Source of the DNA: Oscillospiraceae bacterium
Lineage (GTDB): Bacteria; Bacillota; Clostridia; Oscillospirales; Acutalibacteraceae
Reading direction: 5' to 3'
Length of the DNA: 64,000 bases
NCBI GenBank assembly: GCA_029225165.1
Contig: JAQXVY010000014.1
Span: forward strand, 1-64,000
Shown one piece after another: positions 37,398 through 48,595 of the stretch. Both the position numbers and the translations under genes were made by a program. Position 1 is the first letter of the stretch. Every line of letters starts with the position of its first letter. The notes below the pieces were generated by a model. That model had not been told where the DNA came from, searched no databases, and was given only the letters and a program-made list of their open reading frames with translations.

Positions 37398-38360
37398 ATG
37401 AAAATAGGAAATATAGAAATAAAAAATTCTGCTGCCCTTGCCCCTATGGCAGGGGTGGCAGATTGTGCATTTAGGGAGCTTTGTGCATCGTTTGGGGCGT
37501 CCTACACCGTCACAGAGATGGTCAGCTCCAAGGGGATACATTTTAACAGCAAAAAGTCTGCGGAGCTTATGGAGCTTACCGACAGGGAAAGACCCTCGGG
37601 GATTCAGATTTTTGGGGACGAGCCTGACACTATGGCAGAGGCGGCTGTGTTTGCACAGCAGTTTAAACCCGACTTTATCGACATAAATATGGGCTGTCCT
37701 GCACCGAAAATCAGCGGTAACGGTTCAGGTGCAAGTTTGATGAAAAACCCAAAGCTATGCGGAGAAATTGTGTCAAAGGTTGTAAAGGCGGTAAATGTGC
37801 CTGTAACGGTAAAAATGCGTAAGGGCTGGGATGATGACACCGTAAACTGTGTTGAGGTTGCAAAAATTGTTGAATATAACGGAGCATCCGCAGTTGCTGT
37901 TCACGGAAGAACAAGACAGCAGTACTACAAGCCTCCTGTTGACTGGGATATTATTAGGGAAGTAAAGTCAAGCCTAAAAATTCCCGTAATAGGAAACGGT
38001 GATGTCACAAGCGGACAAGCCGCAAAAAAACTCTATGAGCATACAGGCTGTGATATGATTATGGTGGGCAGAGGTGCTTTGGGCAGACCTTGGATTTTCA
38101 GGGAGATAAACGAATATCTGAAAACAGGCTCTTTGCCCACACCCCCCTCAACGGAAGAAAAGCTGAACATTATGCTTGGTCAAATTGAGAGAATGTGCGA
38201 ATTAAAGGGAGAGTACCTTGGTATTCGTCAAAGCAGAAAGCATATTGCTTGGTATCTAAAGGGCTTTAAGGGTGCGGCATCTTTGAGAAATGAGGCAGGT
38301 CATGTCAGCAGTATGGAGGAAATTAAGTCTCTCATACAAAAAGTGCTGGATATGAATTAG
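37398..38360 (+). CDS. dus: tRNA-dihydrouridine synthase
   Basis: NSAALAPMAGVADCAFRELC, DINMGCPAPKISGNGSGASLM and DMIMVGRGALGRPWIFREI. Confidence 0.93.
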   Translation: MKIGNIEIKNSAALAPMAGVADCAFRELCASFGASYTVTEMVSSKGIHFNSKKSAELMELTDRERPSGIQIFGDEPDTMAEAAVFAQQFKPDFIDINMGCPAPKISGNGSGASLMKNPKLCGEIVSKVVKAVNVPVTVKMRKGWDDDTVNCVEVAKIVEYNGASAVAVHGRTRQQYYKPPVDWDIIREVKSSLKIPVIGNGDVTSGQAAKKLYEHTGCDMIMVGRGALGRPWIFREINEYLKTGSLPTPPSTEEKLNIMLGQIERMCELKGEYLGIRQSRKHIAWYLKGFKGAASLRNEAGHVSSMEEIKSLIQKVLDMN

Positions 38361-38370
38361 TGTTTCCTTA
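38359..38370. repeat. Possible MITE terminal-repeat remnant
   Basis: AGTGTTTCCTTA overlaps the dus stop codon; short match only. Confidence 0.35.
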
Positions 38371-38440
38371 TAGAAACAGTTGAAAAATCAGACAAAATAC
38401 TTTATAATAAGACAATAAACAGAGAAAAAGAACAAGGAGT

Positions 38441-39697
38441 ATGGATATGGAAATTTTACACTCAATAGATTTTGTTAATAAATATGACCCTGAGGTTGGC
38501 TCTGCAATGCTGGAGGAACAGGCTCGTCAAAGGAGAAACCTTGAGCTTATTGCCTCTGAAAACATTGTATCTCCTGCTGTTATGGCGGCTATGGGAAACC
38601 TGCTTACAAACAAGTATGCAGAGGGTTATCCCGGCAAGCGTTACTACGGTGGATGCTACTGTGTAGATAAGGTTGAGGAGATTGCAAGGAAGAGAGCTTG
38701 TGAGCTGTTCGGTGCAGACCATGCAAATGTTCAGCCACATTCAGGCGCACAGGCAAATATGGCTGTGTATTTTGCAATGCTCACACCCGGCGACACAGTT
38801 ATGGGTATGAATCTTAACGAGGGCGGTCATCTCACCCACGGCTCACCTGTAAATATGAGTGGTAAGTACTTTAACTTTGTACCTTACGGTGTTGACTCTG
38901 TTACACATCGCATTGACTACGATAAGGTTTTGGAAATTGCAAAGGAATGTAAGCCAAAGCTGATTGTTGCAGGCGCATCTGCATATCCAAGGATTATAGA
39001 TTTTGCAAAGTTTAGAGAAATTTCCGACCAGGTTGGAGCACTCCTTATGGTTGATATGGCTCACATTGCAGGACTTGTTGCAGCAGGTGTTCATCCAAAC
39101 CCTGTACCATACTGCGATTTTGTTACAACCACAACTCACAAAACACTACGAGGTCCTCGTGGCGGACTTATCCTTTGCAAGGAAGAATATGCAAAGGCAA
39201 TTGACAAGGCTATTTTCCCGGGAACACAGGGCGGTCCTCTTATGCACACCATTGCAGCAAAGGCTGTTTGCTTTGGCGAGGCTCTAAAGCCTGAGTTTAA
39301 GGAATACGGAAAGCAAATTGTAAAGAATTGTCAGGCTCTTGCAGAGGGTCTTGTTAAGAGAGGAAACAAGCTTGTTTCCGGCGGAACAGACAACCATGTT
39401 CTCCTTATGGATTTGAGAGATACAGGTGTAACAGGCAAGGAGCTTGAGGCAAGACTTGACGACTGCTACATCACAGTTAACAAGAACACAATTCCAAACG
39501 AGCCACTCAGCCCATTTGTTACAAGCGGAGTTCGTATAGGAACTGCGGCTGTTACAACTCGTGGACTTAAAGAGGAGGACTGTGACAAAATTGCCGAGTG
39601 TATCACTATGGTACTTCAGGATTATGAGGGCAACAGGGACAAGGTTCGTGCCTCTGTTGAGGAAATCTGCAAAAAGTATCCTCTGTACGAAAATTAA
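38441..39697 (+). CDS. glyA: Serine hydroxymethyltransferase
   Basis: [42 protein letters not shown] and [17 protein letters not shown]. Confidence 0.97.
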   Translation: MDMEILHSIDFVNKYDPEVGSAMLEEQARQRRNLELIASENIVSPAVMAAMGNLLTNKYAEGYPGKRYYGGCYCVDKVEEIARKRACELFGADHANVQPHSGAQANMAVYFAMLTPGDTVMGMNLNEGGHLTHGSPVNMSGKYFNFVPYGVDSVTHRIDYDKVLEIAKECKPKLIVAGASAYPRIIDFAKFREISDQVGALLMVDMAHIAGLVAAGVHPNPVPYCDFVTTTTHKTLRGPRGGLILCKEEYAKAIDKAIFPGTQGGPLMHTIAAKAVCFGEALKPEFKEYGKQIVKNCQALAEGLVKRGNKLVSGGTDNHVLLMDLRDTGVTGKELEARLDDCYITVNKNTIPNEPLSPFVTSGVRIGTAAVTTRGLKEEDCDKIAECITMVLQDYEGNRDKVRASVEEICKKYPLYEN

Positions 39698-39712
39698 TCA
39701 AAATAGTATTTT

Positions 39713-39742
39713 TTGGGTGCCCTGTGGCACCCAAATTTTTTA
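39713..39742 (+). terminator. Intrinsic terminator after glyA
   Basis: TTGGGTGCC CTGT GGCACCCAA-TTTTT. Confidence 0.8.
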
Positions 39743-39783
39743 AACAATAAAGTGTGCAAAGCACATAATGATAGGAGAATATT

Positions 39784-41052
39784 ATGCAACCTTTGGCAGA
39801 TAGAATAAGACCAAATTCTTTGGAGGACATTGTAGGTCAACAACACCTTATCGGCAATGGAAAGCCACTTCGCAAAATTATTGACAGCGGAGTTATACCA
39901 AACCTAATATTTTACGGTCCCTCCGGTGTAGGCAAAACCACCCTTGCCACATACATAGCAAAAAGGACAAATATGACTCTTAAAAAGCTTAACGGCACAA
40001 CAGCCTCCACCGCTGACCTTAAGGATATTTTTAAAGAGCTTGACGGTTTTGCAGGTCTTGGAGGAATACTCCTATATTTAGACGAAATTCAGTATTTCAA
40101 CAAAAAGCAACAGCAAACACTTTTGGAGTATATCGAAAACGGAAGAATTACTCTGATTGCCTCAACTACGGAAAATCCGTATTTCTATGTATATAATGCA
40201 ATTTTAAGCAGAAGTACGGTATTTGAATTTAAGCCTGTGGAAAAGCAGGATGTGGAAAAAGCTGTTACAAGGGCATTTGATATTTTATCAAAGGAAAACA
40301 ATGTCGATGTCGTTTTAGGGGAGGATACAGCTCGTATTATTTCCCTTGGGTGCGGGGGAGATGTTAGAAAGGCTATCAACAGTGCAGAGCTTTCCTTCTT
40401 GGCATCAGATACACAGGAGGGCAAAAAAATAATCACAGCCGAAACTGCAAGGGAGCTTACTCAAAAAAGCTCTATGCGTTATGACAAAGACGGTGACGAG
40501 CATTACGATATTATGTCGGCATATCAAAAGAGTATGCGTGGCAGTGACACAGATGCAGCCCTTTACTATCTTGGCAGACTTCTTTCGGCAGGAGATTTGA
40601 TTTCCGCTTGCAGAAGGCTGATGGTTTGTGCCTGTGAGGATGTGGGACTTGCCTATCCCAACATAATTCCCATTGTAAAAAGCTGTGTCGATATTGCAAT
40701 GTCCGTTGGACTTCCCGAGGCGAGGATTCCTCTTGCAGACGCAGTAATACTGGTTTGCAATTCTCCAAAGTCAAATTCGGGAGAAAAGGCGATTGACGCA
40801 GTTATGGCTGATATTAAGTCGGGAAATGTGGGAAGTGTGCCAAGACAACTTCAAAATATGCACTATGACGGTGAGGACAACAACAATAAGGGTCAGTACT
40901 ACTTGTATCCCCACGATTTTGAAAATCACTATGTCCCTCAACAGTATTTGCCGGACAATCTTGCAGGAAAAAAGTACTACGAATACGGCGAAAACAAAAA
41001 TGAACAGGCGTTTAAAGCATACTGGGAAAAAATCAAAGATAAAATTTATTAA
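39784..41052 (+). CDS. rarA: Replication-associated recombination protein A (AAA ATPase)
   Basis: PLADRIRPNSLEDIVGQQHLIGNGKPLRKII, FYGPSGVGKTTLA, YLDEIQYFNKKQQQTLL and STTENPYFYV. Confidence 0.93.
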   Translation: MQPLADRIRPNSLEDIVGQQHLIGNGKPLRKIIDSGVIPNLIFYGPSGVGKTTLATYIAKRTNMTLKKLNGTTASTADLKDIFKELDGFAGLGGILLYLDEIQYFNKKQQQTLLEYIENGRITLIASTTENPYFYVYNAILSRSTVFEFKPVEKQDVEKAVTRAFDILSKENNVDVVLGEDTARIISLGCGGDVRKAINSAELSFLASDTQEGKKIITAETARELTQKSSMRYDKDGDEHYDIMSAYQKSMRGSDTDAALYYLGRLLSAGDLISACRRLMVCACEDVGLAYPNIIPIVKSCVDIAMSVGLPEARIPLADAVILVCNSPKSNSGEKAIDAVMADIKSGNVGSVPRQLQNMHYDGEDNNNKGQYYLYPHDFENHYVPQQYLPDNLAGKKYYEYGENKNEQAFKAYWEKIKDKIY

Positions 41053-41252
41053 CAATATGTCACATTGTATTTAAAATGAATTAACAGACTGTTCATAAGT
41101 TGGTAGAAATATACAACAAATCGAGTGTAAAATTGTGTATTATTAAATTTTATTATTCCTCAAAGGAAATATAATTGGTGCTGTTATTTGATATAATCTA
41201 ACTGTAAGAAATTATATAATATTATATAATATTTATTCTGGAGGAAAAAACA

Positions 41253-42452
41253 ATGAAAACATTATGTAAGAGATCATTAGGAGTTATCCTAACACTATTA
41301 CTAATGGTGGGAATGGTTTGTGCCGGCGGTTATTCTGTAATTGCTGCCGATACAGACAAGGAGAGCTCCGGCGGTTCGGTTCATTCCGCAGCGGGACACA
41401 CAATTTACTTTATGAACAACAATAATTGGTCAAGAGTAAACTGTTATATGTGGAATGAAGATCAAGGCAATGCAAACAATGCTTCATGGCCCGGTGAGGC
41501 TATGACAGACGAGGGTGACGGTGTGTGGTCATACGACATCAAGGGTGACTACAATATGGTTATCTTTAACGATGGTTCTAGTCAGACAGGTAATCTTGAT
41601 TACCCGGGCGACAGTATGATTTATGACAACGGATTTAAGGAATACGACACTAATCCACTGAAAGTAAAAGCATTTGAATCAAGTGTTGCTTCACCTCAGT
41701 ATATTGGTTCTTCAATCGTATTTACAGCCGCTGCAAAATCAGATGGTTCTGTAATTGAGTATCAGTACTCAGTTAACGGTACAGTTACACAGAACTACTC
41801 AACAAACAGCACATTCACTTGGAATCCTGTTTCAACAGGTGAGTACACAATCAAGCTTGATGTTAAGGACGACATCGGCAACGCAAACACAAAAGAGCTC
41901 ACATATGAAATCAAGGATCCAAGCAACGAGGTAAAGCCAATATTCCTTTCTTCTTCACCTGCTACAAAAACACAGATTAAGACCGGCGCAATGGCAAACA
42001 TCAGCGTTAACGCAGCAGGCGGTAACACAGGAACAAAGCTTTTGTTCTACAAGTTTGTAGTTAAAGATCCAAGCAACACACAGATTAACACAGCTTATTA
42101 CACACTTAACAAGAATTACAGCTTTACTCCCACAGTTGCAGGTAACTACACAGTTGAAGTTTCTGTACAGAGCAGTGATAATACAACAATCACACAAAAA
42201 TTAACATATGAATCAACAGGCACAGTTACAACAACATCAACCACAACATCTACAACATCTACTGTACCTACAGGTTTATTAGGTGATGTTGATAACAGCG
42301 GAGTAGTTGATGTTGCCGACGCTACACTTATTCAGAAGTATGTAAACCATAAACCTGTTAACAATTTCTTAGTTGAAAGGGCAGATTACAATAAGAATGG
42401 CAAAATTGATATCAGAGATGTAACAGCTATTCAAAAATCTTTGCTTGGCTAA
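41253..42452 (+). CDS. Secreted non-catalytic CBM26-like + Ig/Y-Y-Y-like + dockerin protein
   Basis: Signal peptide; TIYFMNNNNWSRVNCYMWNEDQGNANNASWPGEAMTDEGDGVWSYDI (starch-binding-like); two beta repeats; Thr linker; LLGDVDNSGVVDVADATLIQKYVNHK...ADYNKNGKIDIRDVTAIQKSLLG dockerin. Confidence 0.85.
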   Translation: MKTLCKRSLGVILTLLLMVGMVCAGGYSVIAADTDKESSGGSVHSAAGHTIYFMNNNNWSRVNCYMWNEDQGNANNASWPGEAMTDEGDGVWSYDIKGDYNMVIFNDGSSQTGNLDYPGDSMIYDNGFKEYDTNPLKVKAFESSVASPQYIGSSIVFTAAAKSDGSVIEYQYSVNGTVTQNYSTNSTFTWNPVSTGEYTIKLDVKDDIGNANTKELTYEIKDPSNEVKPIFLSSSPATKTQIKTGAMANISVNAAGGNTGTKLLFYKFVVKDPSNTQINTAYYTLNKNYSFTPTVAGNYTVEVSVQSSDNTTITQKLTYESTGTVTTTSTTTSTTSTVPTGLLGDVDNSGVVDVADATLIQKYVNHKPVNNFLVERADYNKNGKIDIRDVTAIQKSLLG

Positions 42453-42469
42453 TGTAAGGAGTAAACAAA

Positions 42470-44875
42470 ATGACCAAAATTAAAAAAATAGTAGCATTAA
42501 TGATGGTTATTGCTTTGGCTGTATCAATCTTTGCTGTTGGTACAGTGGCAGCCTCAGCAGCTGATAAGGAAGTAACTGCTGTTGCTGCTGGCGAGAGCGG
42601 AAGCGGTGTGACCATCCATTATAAGAGTGAAAACGGTGATGTTCCATACGTGTATTACTGGAACTCACTACCAAAGAATATTGAAGTTGACTACCCTGGT
42701 GTTGCAATGCAAAAGGACAGTTCACAGGGAGAAAACTGGTACACAACAAAATTTGCCGACCTTACAAAGATTAATGTAATGTTTACCGACAAAAACGGCA
42801 AACAAACCAGTAAGGAATTTAAAAGAACTACCGGCGAGTGGTGGTTCTACAAGAACAGATGGTATAGTGCAAATCCTGATTTCAACACCGACCCTGTGTC
42901 AGATGTTGATATGAGAGAGGATTCCATCTACTTTGTAATGACAACTCGTTTCTATAACGGCGACGAGAGTAACGATGTTCACTGTTGGGATGACGGACAG
43001 GCAGGTAACCCTGACTCCGACCCTGCATGGCGAGGTGACTTCAAGGGTCTTGCAGATAAGCTTGATTACATCAAGGCTCTTGGTTTTTCAGCAATTTGGA
43101 TTACACCTGTTGTAACAAATGCTTCCGGCTATGACTACCACGGCTACCACGCAATGGACTTCAGCACAGTTGACGCTCGTTATGAGAGTAGTGACTTCAC
43201 ATTTGATGACCTTATTCAGGCAGCTCACTCCAAGGGTATGAAGATTATTCAGGACGTAGTTTTCCAGCATACCGGCAACTTCGGTGAAAACTTCTTCTGT
43301 CCCCTTTTCACAAAGGACTTAAATGCTGACCTTTCAAATCTTAAGGAGTCAATGATTCCAACAGATTACCTTCTTGATTCATTTGGTCTTAATTCACCTG
43401 AAGAATATTGGGCACAGAAACCGGAAGTTCAGTATCAGCAGAGACTTAACCTTATGAAGAACCTTGAGTATTCCTCGAAAAACGGTAACTCAACAGGTAC
43501 TCTTCCCGGTGCAAAAGACTATGATATGAACAAAATCTCACAAAGTGATAAGTATAACGCTAACAACTATTACCACTCAGGTTACTTCCAGAGTATGAAC
43601 TGGGATGACTGGGCTTGTAAGTTCTGTCAGATTGCAGGCGACTGCGTTGACCTTAACACAGAAAACCCGGCTGTTGCTGAATATGTTGTAGATTGTTACA
43701 GCGATTTCATCAGCAGAGGTGTTGACGGATTCCGTGTTGATACAGTTCGTCATATCCCAAGACTTGCCCTGAACCTTATGTTCAATGACCAGCTTTATGA
43801 TTCAGCTAAGGCAGTAGGAAAGTCAAACTTCATGATGTTCGGCGAAATCTGTACTCGTTACACAGATGTATGGTACAGAAACCATGCTGAAGAGTCTTCA
43901 CCATACTACACTTGGAAAGAGTCTAATGACAAGTGGGCTCAGCAGTGGAGTTGGGGATCATCTGCTGATGACATCAACAACAATATGAATGTTGTATTTG
44001 ACCACTATATCGAAGAGGATAGTTGTAGTGACGAGCCAACATCCACCAATGCATTCCTTAACGGTATTTCCTATCATACACCTGACCGTTCAATGGCATC
44101 AGGTATGGAGGCTATCGACTTCCAGATGCACAGACTCTTTGGTAATGCAAGCAGTGCATTTGGTATTGCAAAGGGTGGCGACAAGTACTATAATGACGCT
44201 ACATACAATGTAATGTATGTTGATTCTCACGACTATTCACCTGAATCTCCTGACGAAAAGAATCGTTTTGCCGGCGGTACAGATACTTGGGCAGAGAATA
44301 TGGACCTTATGTTCACATTCCGTGGTATTCCTTGTATCTACTATGGTTCTGAGGTTGAATTTATGAAGGGCGCTGTTATTGATGTAGGTCCTAACGCACC
44401 TATCGCAACAACAGGTCGTGCATACTTTGGTGATTACCTCGAAGGTGATGTTACAGCAACTGACTTCAGCGAATATACTGCTTCCGGTACAGTAGCTGAT
44501 ACACTTGATTCACCACTTTCAAAGCACCTTTCAAAGCTTAACGCTGTTCGTCGTGCTATCCCTGCTCTTCAGAAGGGTCAGTACACAGCATCTTCTAACT
44601 ATGTAAGCGGTAATATGGCTTATGTAAGAAGATATACAAAAGACACAACTGATTCACTTGCTTGTGTATCAATCAGTGGTAGTGCTACATTTAAGGGTCT
44701 TCCAAACGGTGTTTACATTGACGCTATCACAGGCGATACAAAGACAGTTACAGACGGTACACTTTCTGTTTCTGCTACCGGCAAGGGTAATATGAGAGTT
44801 TATGTTTGCTGTGCAAGTGGCTTCACAGGTATTGACGGAGCTATCGGTGAAACAAACCTCACATACCTCAAGTAA
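42470..44875 (+). CDS. Secreted GH13 alpha-amylase with N-terminal CBM26-like module
   Basis: VTIHYKSENGDVPYVYYWNSLPKNIEVDYPGVAM (CBM26-like); GH13 motifs IIQDVVFQHTG, GVDGFRVDTVRH, FMMFGEICT, YVDSHDY. Confidence 0.93.
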   Translation: MTKIKKIVALMMVIALAVSIFAVGTVAASAADKEVTAVAAGESGSGVTIHYKSENGDVPYVYYWNSLPKNIEVDYPGVAMQKDSSQGENWYTTKFADLTKINVMFTDKNGKQTSKEFKRTTGEWWFYKNRWYSANPDFNTDPVSDVDMREDSIYFVMTTRFYNGDESNDVHCWDDGQAGNPDSDPAWRGDFKGLADKLDYIKALGFSAIWITPVVTNASGYDYHGYHAMDFSTVDARYESSDFTFDDLIQAAHSKGMKIIQDVVFQHTGNFGENFFCPLFTKDLNADLSNLKESMIPTDYLLDSFGLNSPEEYWAQKPEVQYQQRLNLMKNLEYSSKNGNSTGTLPGAKDYDMNKISQSDKYNANNYYHSGYFQSMNWDDWACKFCQIAGDCVDLNTENPAVAEYVVDCYSDFISRGVDGFRVDTVRHIPRLALNLMFNDQLYDSAKAVGKSNFMMFGEICTRYTDVWYRNHAEESSPYYTWKESNDKWAQQWSWGSSADDINNNMNVVFDHYIEEDSCSDEPTSTNAFLNGISYHTPDRSMASGMEAIDFQMHRLFGNASSAFGIAKGGDKYYNDATYNVMYVDSHDYSPESPDEKNRFAGGTDTWAENMDLMFTFRGIPCIYYGSEVEFMKGAVIDVGPNAPIATTGRAYFGDYLEGDVTATDFSEYTASGTVADTLDSPLSKHLSKLNAVRRAIPALQKGQYTASSNYVSGNMAYVRRYTKDTTDSLACVSISGSATFKGLPNGVYIDAITGDTKTVTDGTLSVSATGKGNMRVYVCCASGFTGIDGAIGETNLTYLK

Positions 44876-44894
44876 TTTGAAAATTATAAATTTT

Positions 44895-44926
44895 AAGGAC
44901 ATCCCATTTTGGGGTGTCCTTTTTTT
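44895..44926 (+). terminator. Intrinsic terminator after the amylase gene
   Basis: AAGGACATCCCATTTTGGGGTGTCCTT-TTTTTC. Confidence 0.8.
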
Positions 44927-45007
44927 CTTTATTGTTTGAAAAGTCGGTGAAAATATGATAGAATAAATGTTGATAAATATCTATATATTCTGTAAAGGGT
45001 AATTGCT

Positions 45008-45709
45008 ATGAGTCTTGTTGAGTTTAAAAATGTATATAAAAAATACACAATGGGTGAAATTACAATAAATGCAGTTGATGATGCATCATTTTCCATCGAA
45101 GAGGGAGAATTTGCAGTTGTTGTAGGTTCATCAGGTGCAGGAAAAACAACTGTGCTGAACATTTTAGGCGGAATGGACTGTTCAAGTCAAGGCGAGGTTG
45201 TTGTTGACGGAGAAAATATCAGCAAATTTAGTGACAAAAGGCTTGTTGAATACAGAAGGCACAGCATAGGCTTTGTTTTTCAGTTTTATAACCTTATCCC
45301 TAACCTTACTGCAAGGGAAAATGTGGAGATGGCAACACAGATTTGTAAAAATCCTATGAATGCTGACGAGGCTCTAAAAAGCGTTGGACTGACTGACAGA
45401 TTGGATAATTTTCCAAGTCAGCTTTCAGGTGGAGAACAGCAGAGAGTATCTATTGCCAGAGCCCTTGCAAAAAGACCAAAGCTACTTCTCTGTGACGAGC
45501 CAACAGGCGCTTTGGACTACAAAACAGGCAAGCAAATCCTAAAGCTTTTGCAGGAAACCTGTAAAAAAGAAAATATGACTGTTGTCCTCATTACTCATAA
45601 CTCTGCAATCTGCCCTATGGCTGACAGGGTTATCCGTATGAATAGCGGAAAAATAGTGGAAAATACCGTCAACAAAAATCCACAGGATGTATCCACTATT
45701 GAGTGGTAA
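45008..45709 (+). CDS. ABC transporter ATP-binding protein (MacB/LolD-type)
   Basis: [36 protein letters not shown] and [12 protein letters not shown]. Confidence 0.95.
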   Translation: MSLVEFKNVYKKYTMGEITINAVDDASFSIEEGEFAVVVGSSGAGKTTVLNILGGMDCSSQGEVVVDGENISKFSDKRLVEYRRHSIGFVFQFYNLIPNLTARENVEMATQICKNPMNADEALKSVGLTDRLDNFPSQLSGGEQQRVSIARALAKRPKLLLCDEPTGALDYKTGKQILKLLQETCKKENMTVVLITHNSAICPMADRVIRMNSGKIVENTVNKNPQDVSTIEW

Positions 45710-45733
45710 ATCTATTGCGAAAGTGTAATTATT

Positions 45734-48487
45734 ATGAACAGAACATTTTTTAAGAACATACGCAGGGAAATTTGGGAAACCAAGGCAAGGTTTTTCTCCA
45801 TAATGATGATTATTGCTTTGGGTGTCGGTTTTCTTGCCGGTGTTAAAAGTACAAGTCCGTCTATGATAAATATGGCTGAAAATTATTTCAGCGAAAACCG
45901 CCTTATGGATTTCAGCCTTATTTCACCTATTGGTTTTGAAGAGAAAGACATAAACAGCGTTGCAGAAAATGAGTATGTAACCGATGTTATGCCTGTCTAT
46001 TCTTGTGATGTATTTACACCACTTGACGATGGTGACGCAGTTCTTCGCATTTCTTCATTACCATTTTCCTATGATAATTATAATGCTTTAAACACCCTTG
46101 ATGTAGTTGAGGGTAGATTACCACAGAATGATAAGGAAATTGTACTTGATGCCGACACCCTAAAAGATATTTCTGTGGGTGACACCCTGAAAATCAAGAA
46201 AAAATCAGGGGATACAGAGGTGACAGACTGCCTGAAATCCCTGAGTTACAAGGTTGTGGGCAAGGTGCGTTCACCTCTCTTCATTTCCTTTGAAAGAGGA
46301 AACACAACCATTGGTGACGGCAAGCTGAACAGCTTCGCATTTGTAAAAAACTCCTGCTTTAAGTATGAAGAATACACAGGACTTTATGTTAAGACAAAGG
46401 CATCAGAGGATGGAATATCCCCGTTTGATGACAAATATGACAGCAAAATTAAAGAGGAAAAAAAGAGCCTTGCAAAGGTAGGAGAAGATAGAATTTCTCA
46501 ATTTGTAAAGAAGGAGCAAAAGTTCCTGGATAAAGAGATTGCAAAATTTGAGAAAGAGAAAAAATCAGCACTAAAAGAGCTTGAAGAACAGAGAAAAACC
46601 CTTGAAGCAAAGGAAAAACAGCTAAATGACGGAAAACAGGCTTACCTAATGGCAGGAATGGACGATTCAGCCTTAAAGCCACAAATTGAACAGCTGGAAA
46701 AAGCCAAGAAAAGCCTTGAAAATGCAGAGAGAAAAACTAATTCAAAGCTGAAAAAAGCGGAAGAAAAGCTTAATGACGCACAAAAAAACATTGATGAAAT
46801 TAAAGGGAAAGAATGGTACATCACCATAAGGGACGACAATCCGGGTTACAGTGGTTTTGAAGAAAATACACAGCGTGTTGACAATGTAGCCGCAGTTTTC
46901 CCTGTGTTTTTTCTCCTCGTTGCAATTCTTGTTTGCGTTACAACAATGACAAGACTTATTGACGAAAAACGAACAGAAATAGGGATTCTCAAGGCTTTGG
47001 GTTACAGCAACAAAAGTATAGTTGTTAAGTACCTTATCTATGCCTCAGGCTCAGGATTTTTGGGATGTATTTTGGGTATAGCAATTGGCGTACCGATTCT
47101 GCCAAGAGTAATATATTATGCCTATGAGATTATGTACCATATGCCCGACATAACCATTATTCCGGCATGGGGCGCTGTTTCGTTAAGCATTTGTGCGGCA
47201 ATCCTGTGCACAGTTTTAGTTGCTGTCTTTACCTGCAAAAGAACATTGAGGGAAAAAGCATCCCAGCTTATGAGGCCAAAATCTCCAAAGCCGGGCAACA
47301 GAATTTTGATTGAAAGAATACCTGTACTATGGAAAAGGCTTGGCTTTACAAGCAAGGTTACAGCAAGAAATCTCTTTAGATACAAGGCAAGGCTGATGAT
47401 GACTGTCCTTGGTGTTGCAGGATGCACAGCACTTGTTTTGGCGGCGTTTTATCTTCACGACAGTATAACAGGTGTTGTAGATGCACAGTACGGAAAAATC
47501 TATCACTATGACGCAATGTTGGCGCTTAAAGAGGACAAAACAAAATTCGAGCTTTCAGACCTTATGGCGAAAATAGAGAATGACGGTGACATAACGGACT
47601 CTATGCCCTACCTTAACAAATCCGTATCGGCAAAAACCGATGATAATTCTGTTTCAAGCTCCCTTTACTTAACTGTTCCCCACAACAACGAAAAGTTTTT
47701 GGAAATGGTTACCCTGTGTAACAGAAAGACGGGAGAGAACTATACCCTAAAGGATGACGGTGTAATCATAACGGAAAAGCTGTCAAACCTACTTAATGTA
47801 AAAAACGGTGACAAATTTACTATTAACTACAACAACAAAAGTGTTGAGGTTAAGGTCAGCGGTATTGCGGAGCATTATGTTTTCAGCAATATCTATATGT
47901 CCCGAAATCTTTATGAAAAGCTGTACGGTGAAAATGCAAGGTACAATATGATTATGCTGAAATCCCCTAACCTTACAGAGCAAATGGAAAAGGAAATTGG
48001 AAACAGATACCTTGAAAACAGCGAGGTTGCAGGAGTGACATTTTGCAGTGAGATTATGAGCAACTTTAACAAGACAATTCGCTCCCTTGATATTGTTGTC
48101 CTTGTTATGATAATCTGTGCAGGGCTCCTTGCCCTTGTGGTGCTTTACAATCTGACAAACATTAATATAGCCGAGAGGCGAAGGGAAATTGCTACCCTAA
48201 AGGTGCTTGGCTTTTACAACAGGGAAACTTCTGCCTATATTTATAGGGAAAATATAGTCCTTACGATTTTAGGTATTGTTTTTGGACTTATATTGGGAAT
48301 TTTCCTTGGTTACTTCATCATAATCACAGTAGAAATAGAAAATGTTATGTTTGGCAGAAGTATTAACTTTTTATCATTTATTTGGGCAATTTTACTTACG
48401 GGAGTATTCTCACTAATGGTAAATTTCCTGATGCACTTTAAGATGAAGAAGATTGATATGATAGAAAGCCTTAAATCCATAGAATAA
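45734..48487 (+). CDS. FtsX-like ABC transporter permease with extracellular coiled-coil
   Basis: Duplicated FtsX-like TM blocks (VTTMTRLIDEKRTEIGILKALGYSNKSI; YNLTNINIAERRREIATLKVLGFYNRE); Lys/Glu-rich coiled coil about 46440-46810. Confidence 0.92.
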   Translation: MNRTFFKNIRREIWETKARFFSIMMIIALGVGFLAGVKSTSPSMINMAENYFSENRLMDFSLISPIGFEEKDINSVAENEYVTDVMPVYSCDVFTPLDDGDAVLRISSLPFSYDNYNALNTLDVVEGRLPQNDKEIVLDADTLKDISVGDTLKIKKKSGDTEVTDCLKSLSYKVVGKVRSPLFISFERGNTTIGDGKLNSFAFVKNSCFKYEEYTGLYVKTKASEDGISPFDDKYDSKIKEEKKSLAKVGEDRISQFVKKEQKFLDKEIAKFEKEKKSALKELEEQRKTLEAKEKQLNDGKQAYLMAGMDDSALKPQIEQLEKAKKSLENAERKTNSKLKKAEEKLNDAQKNIDEIKGKEWYITIRDDNPGYSGFEENTQRVDNVAAVFPVFFLLVAILVCVTTMTRLIDEKRTEIGILKALGYSNKSIVVKYLIYASGSGFLGCILGIAIGVPILPRVIYYAYEIMYHMPDITIIPAWGAVSLSICAAILCTVLVAVFTCKRTLREKASQLMRPKSPKPGNRILIERIPVLWKRLGFTSKVTARNLFRYKARLMMTVLGVAGCTALVLAAFYLHDSITGVVDAQYGKIYHYDAMLALKEDKTKFELSDLMAKIENDGDITDSMPYLNKSVSAKTDDNSVSSSLYLTVPHNNEKFLEMVTLCNRKTGENYTLKDDGVIITEKLSNLLNVKNGDKFTINYNNKSVEVKVSGIAEHYVFSNIYMSRNLYEKLYGENARYNMIMLKSPNLTEQMEKEIGNRYLENSEVAGVTFCSEIMSNFNKTIRSLDIVVLVMIICAGLLALVVLYNLTNINIAERRREIATLKVLGFYNRETSAYIYRENIVLTILGIVFGLILGIFLGYFIIITVEIENVMFGRSINFLSFIWAILLTGVFSLMVNFLMHFKMKKIDMIESLKSIE

Positions 48488-48501
48488 ATTAACGCAAAAT
48501 G

Positions 48502-48530
48502 TTGAAAGATACTGATGTTTATGGTATAAT
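48502..48530 (+). promoter_or_regulatory. Housekeeping sigma promoter for aspS-gatCAB
   Basis: TTGAAA - 17 bp - TATAAT, with TGG just upstream of -10. Confidence 0.65.
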
Positions 48531-48595
48531 AAGCCATTATGGGCTTATGTTATTGATTTATATATTCCCAAAACATTCCGGAAAGGAAAGTAGAA

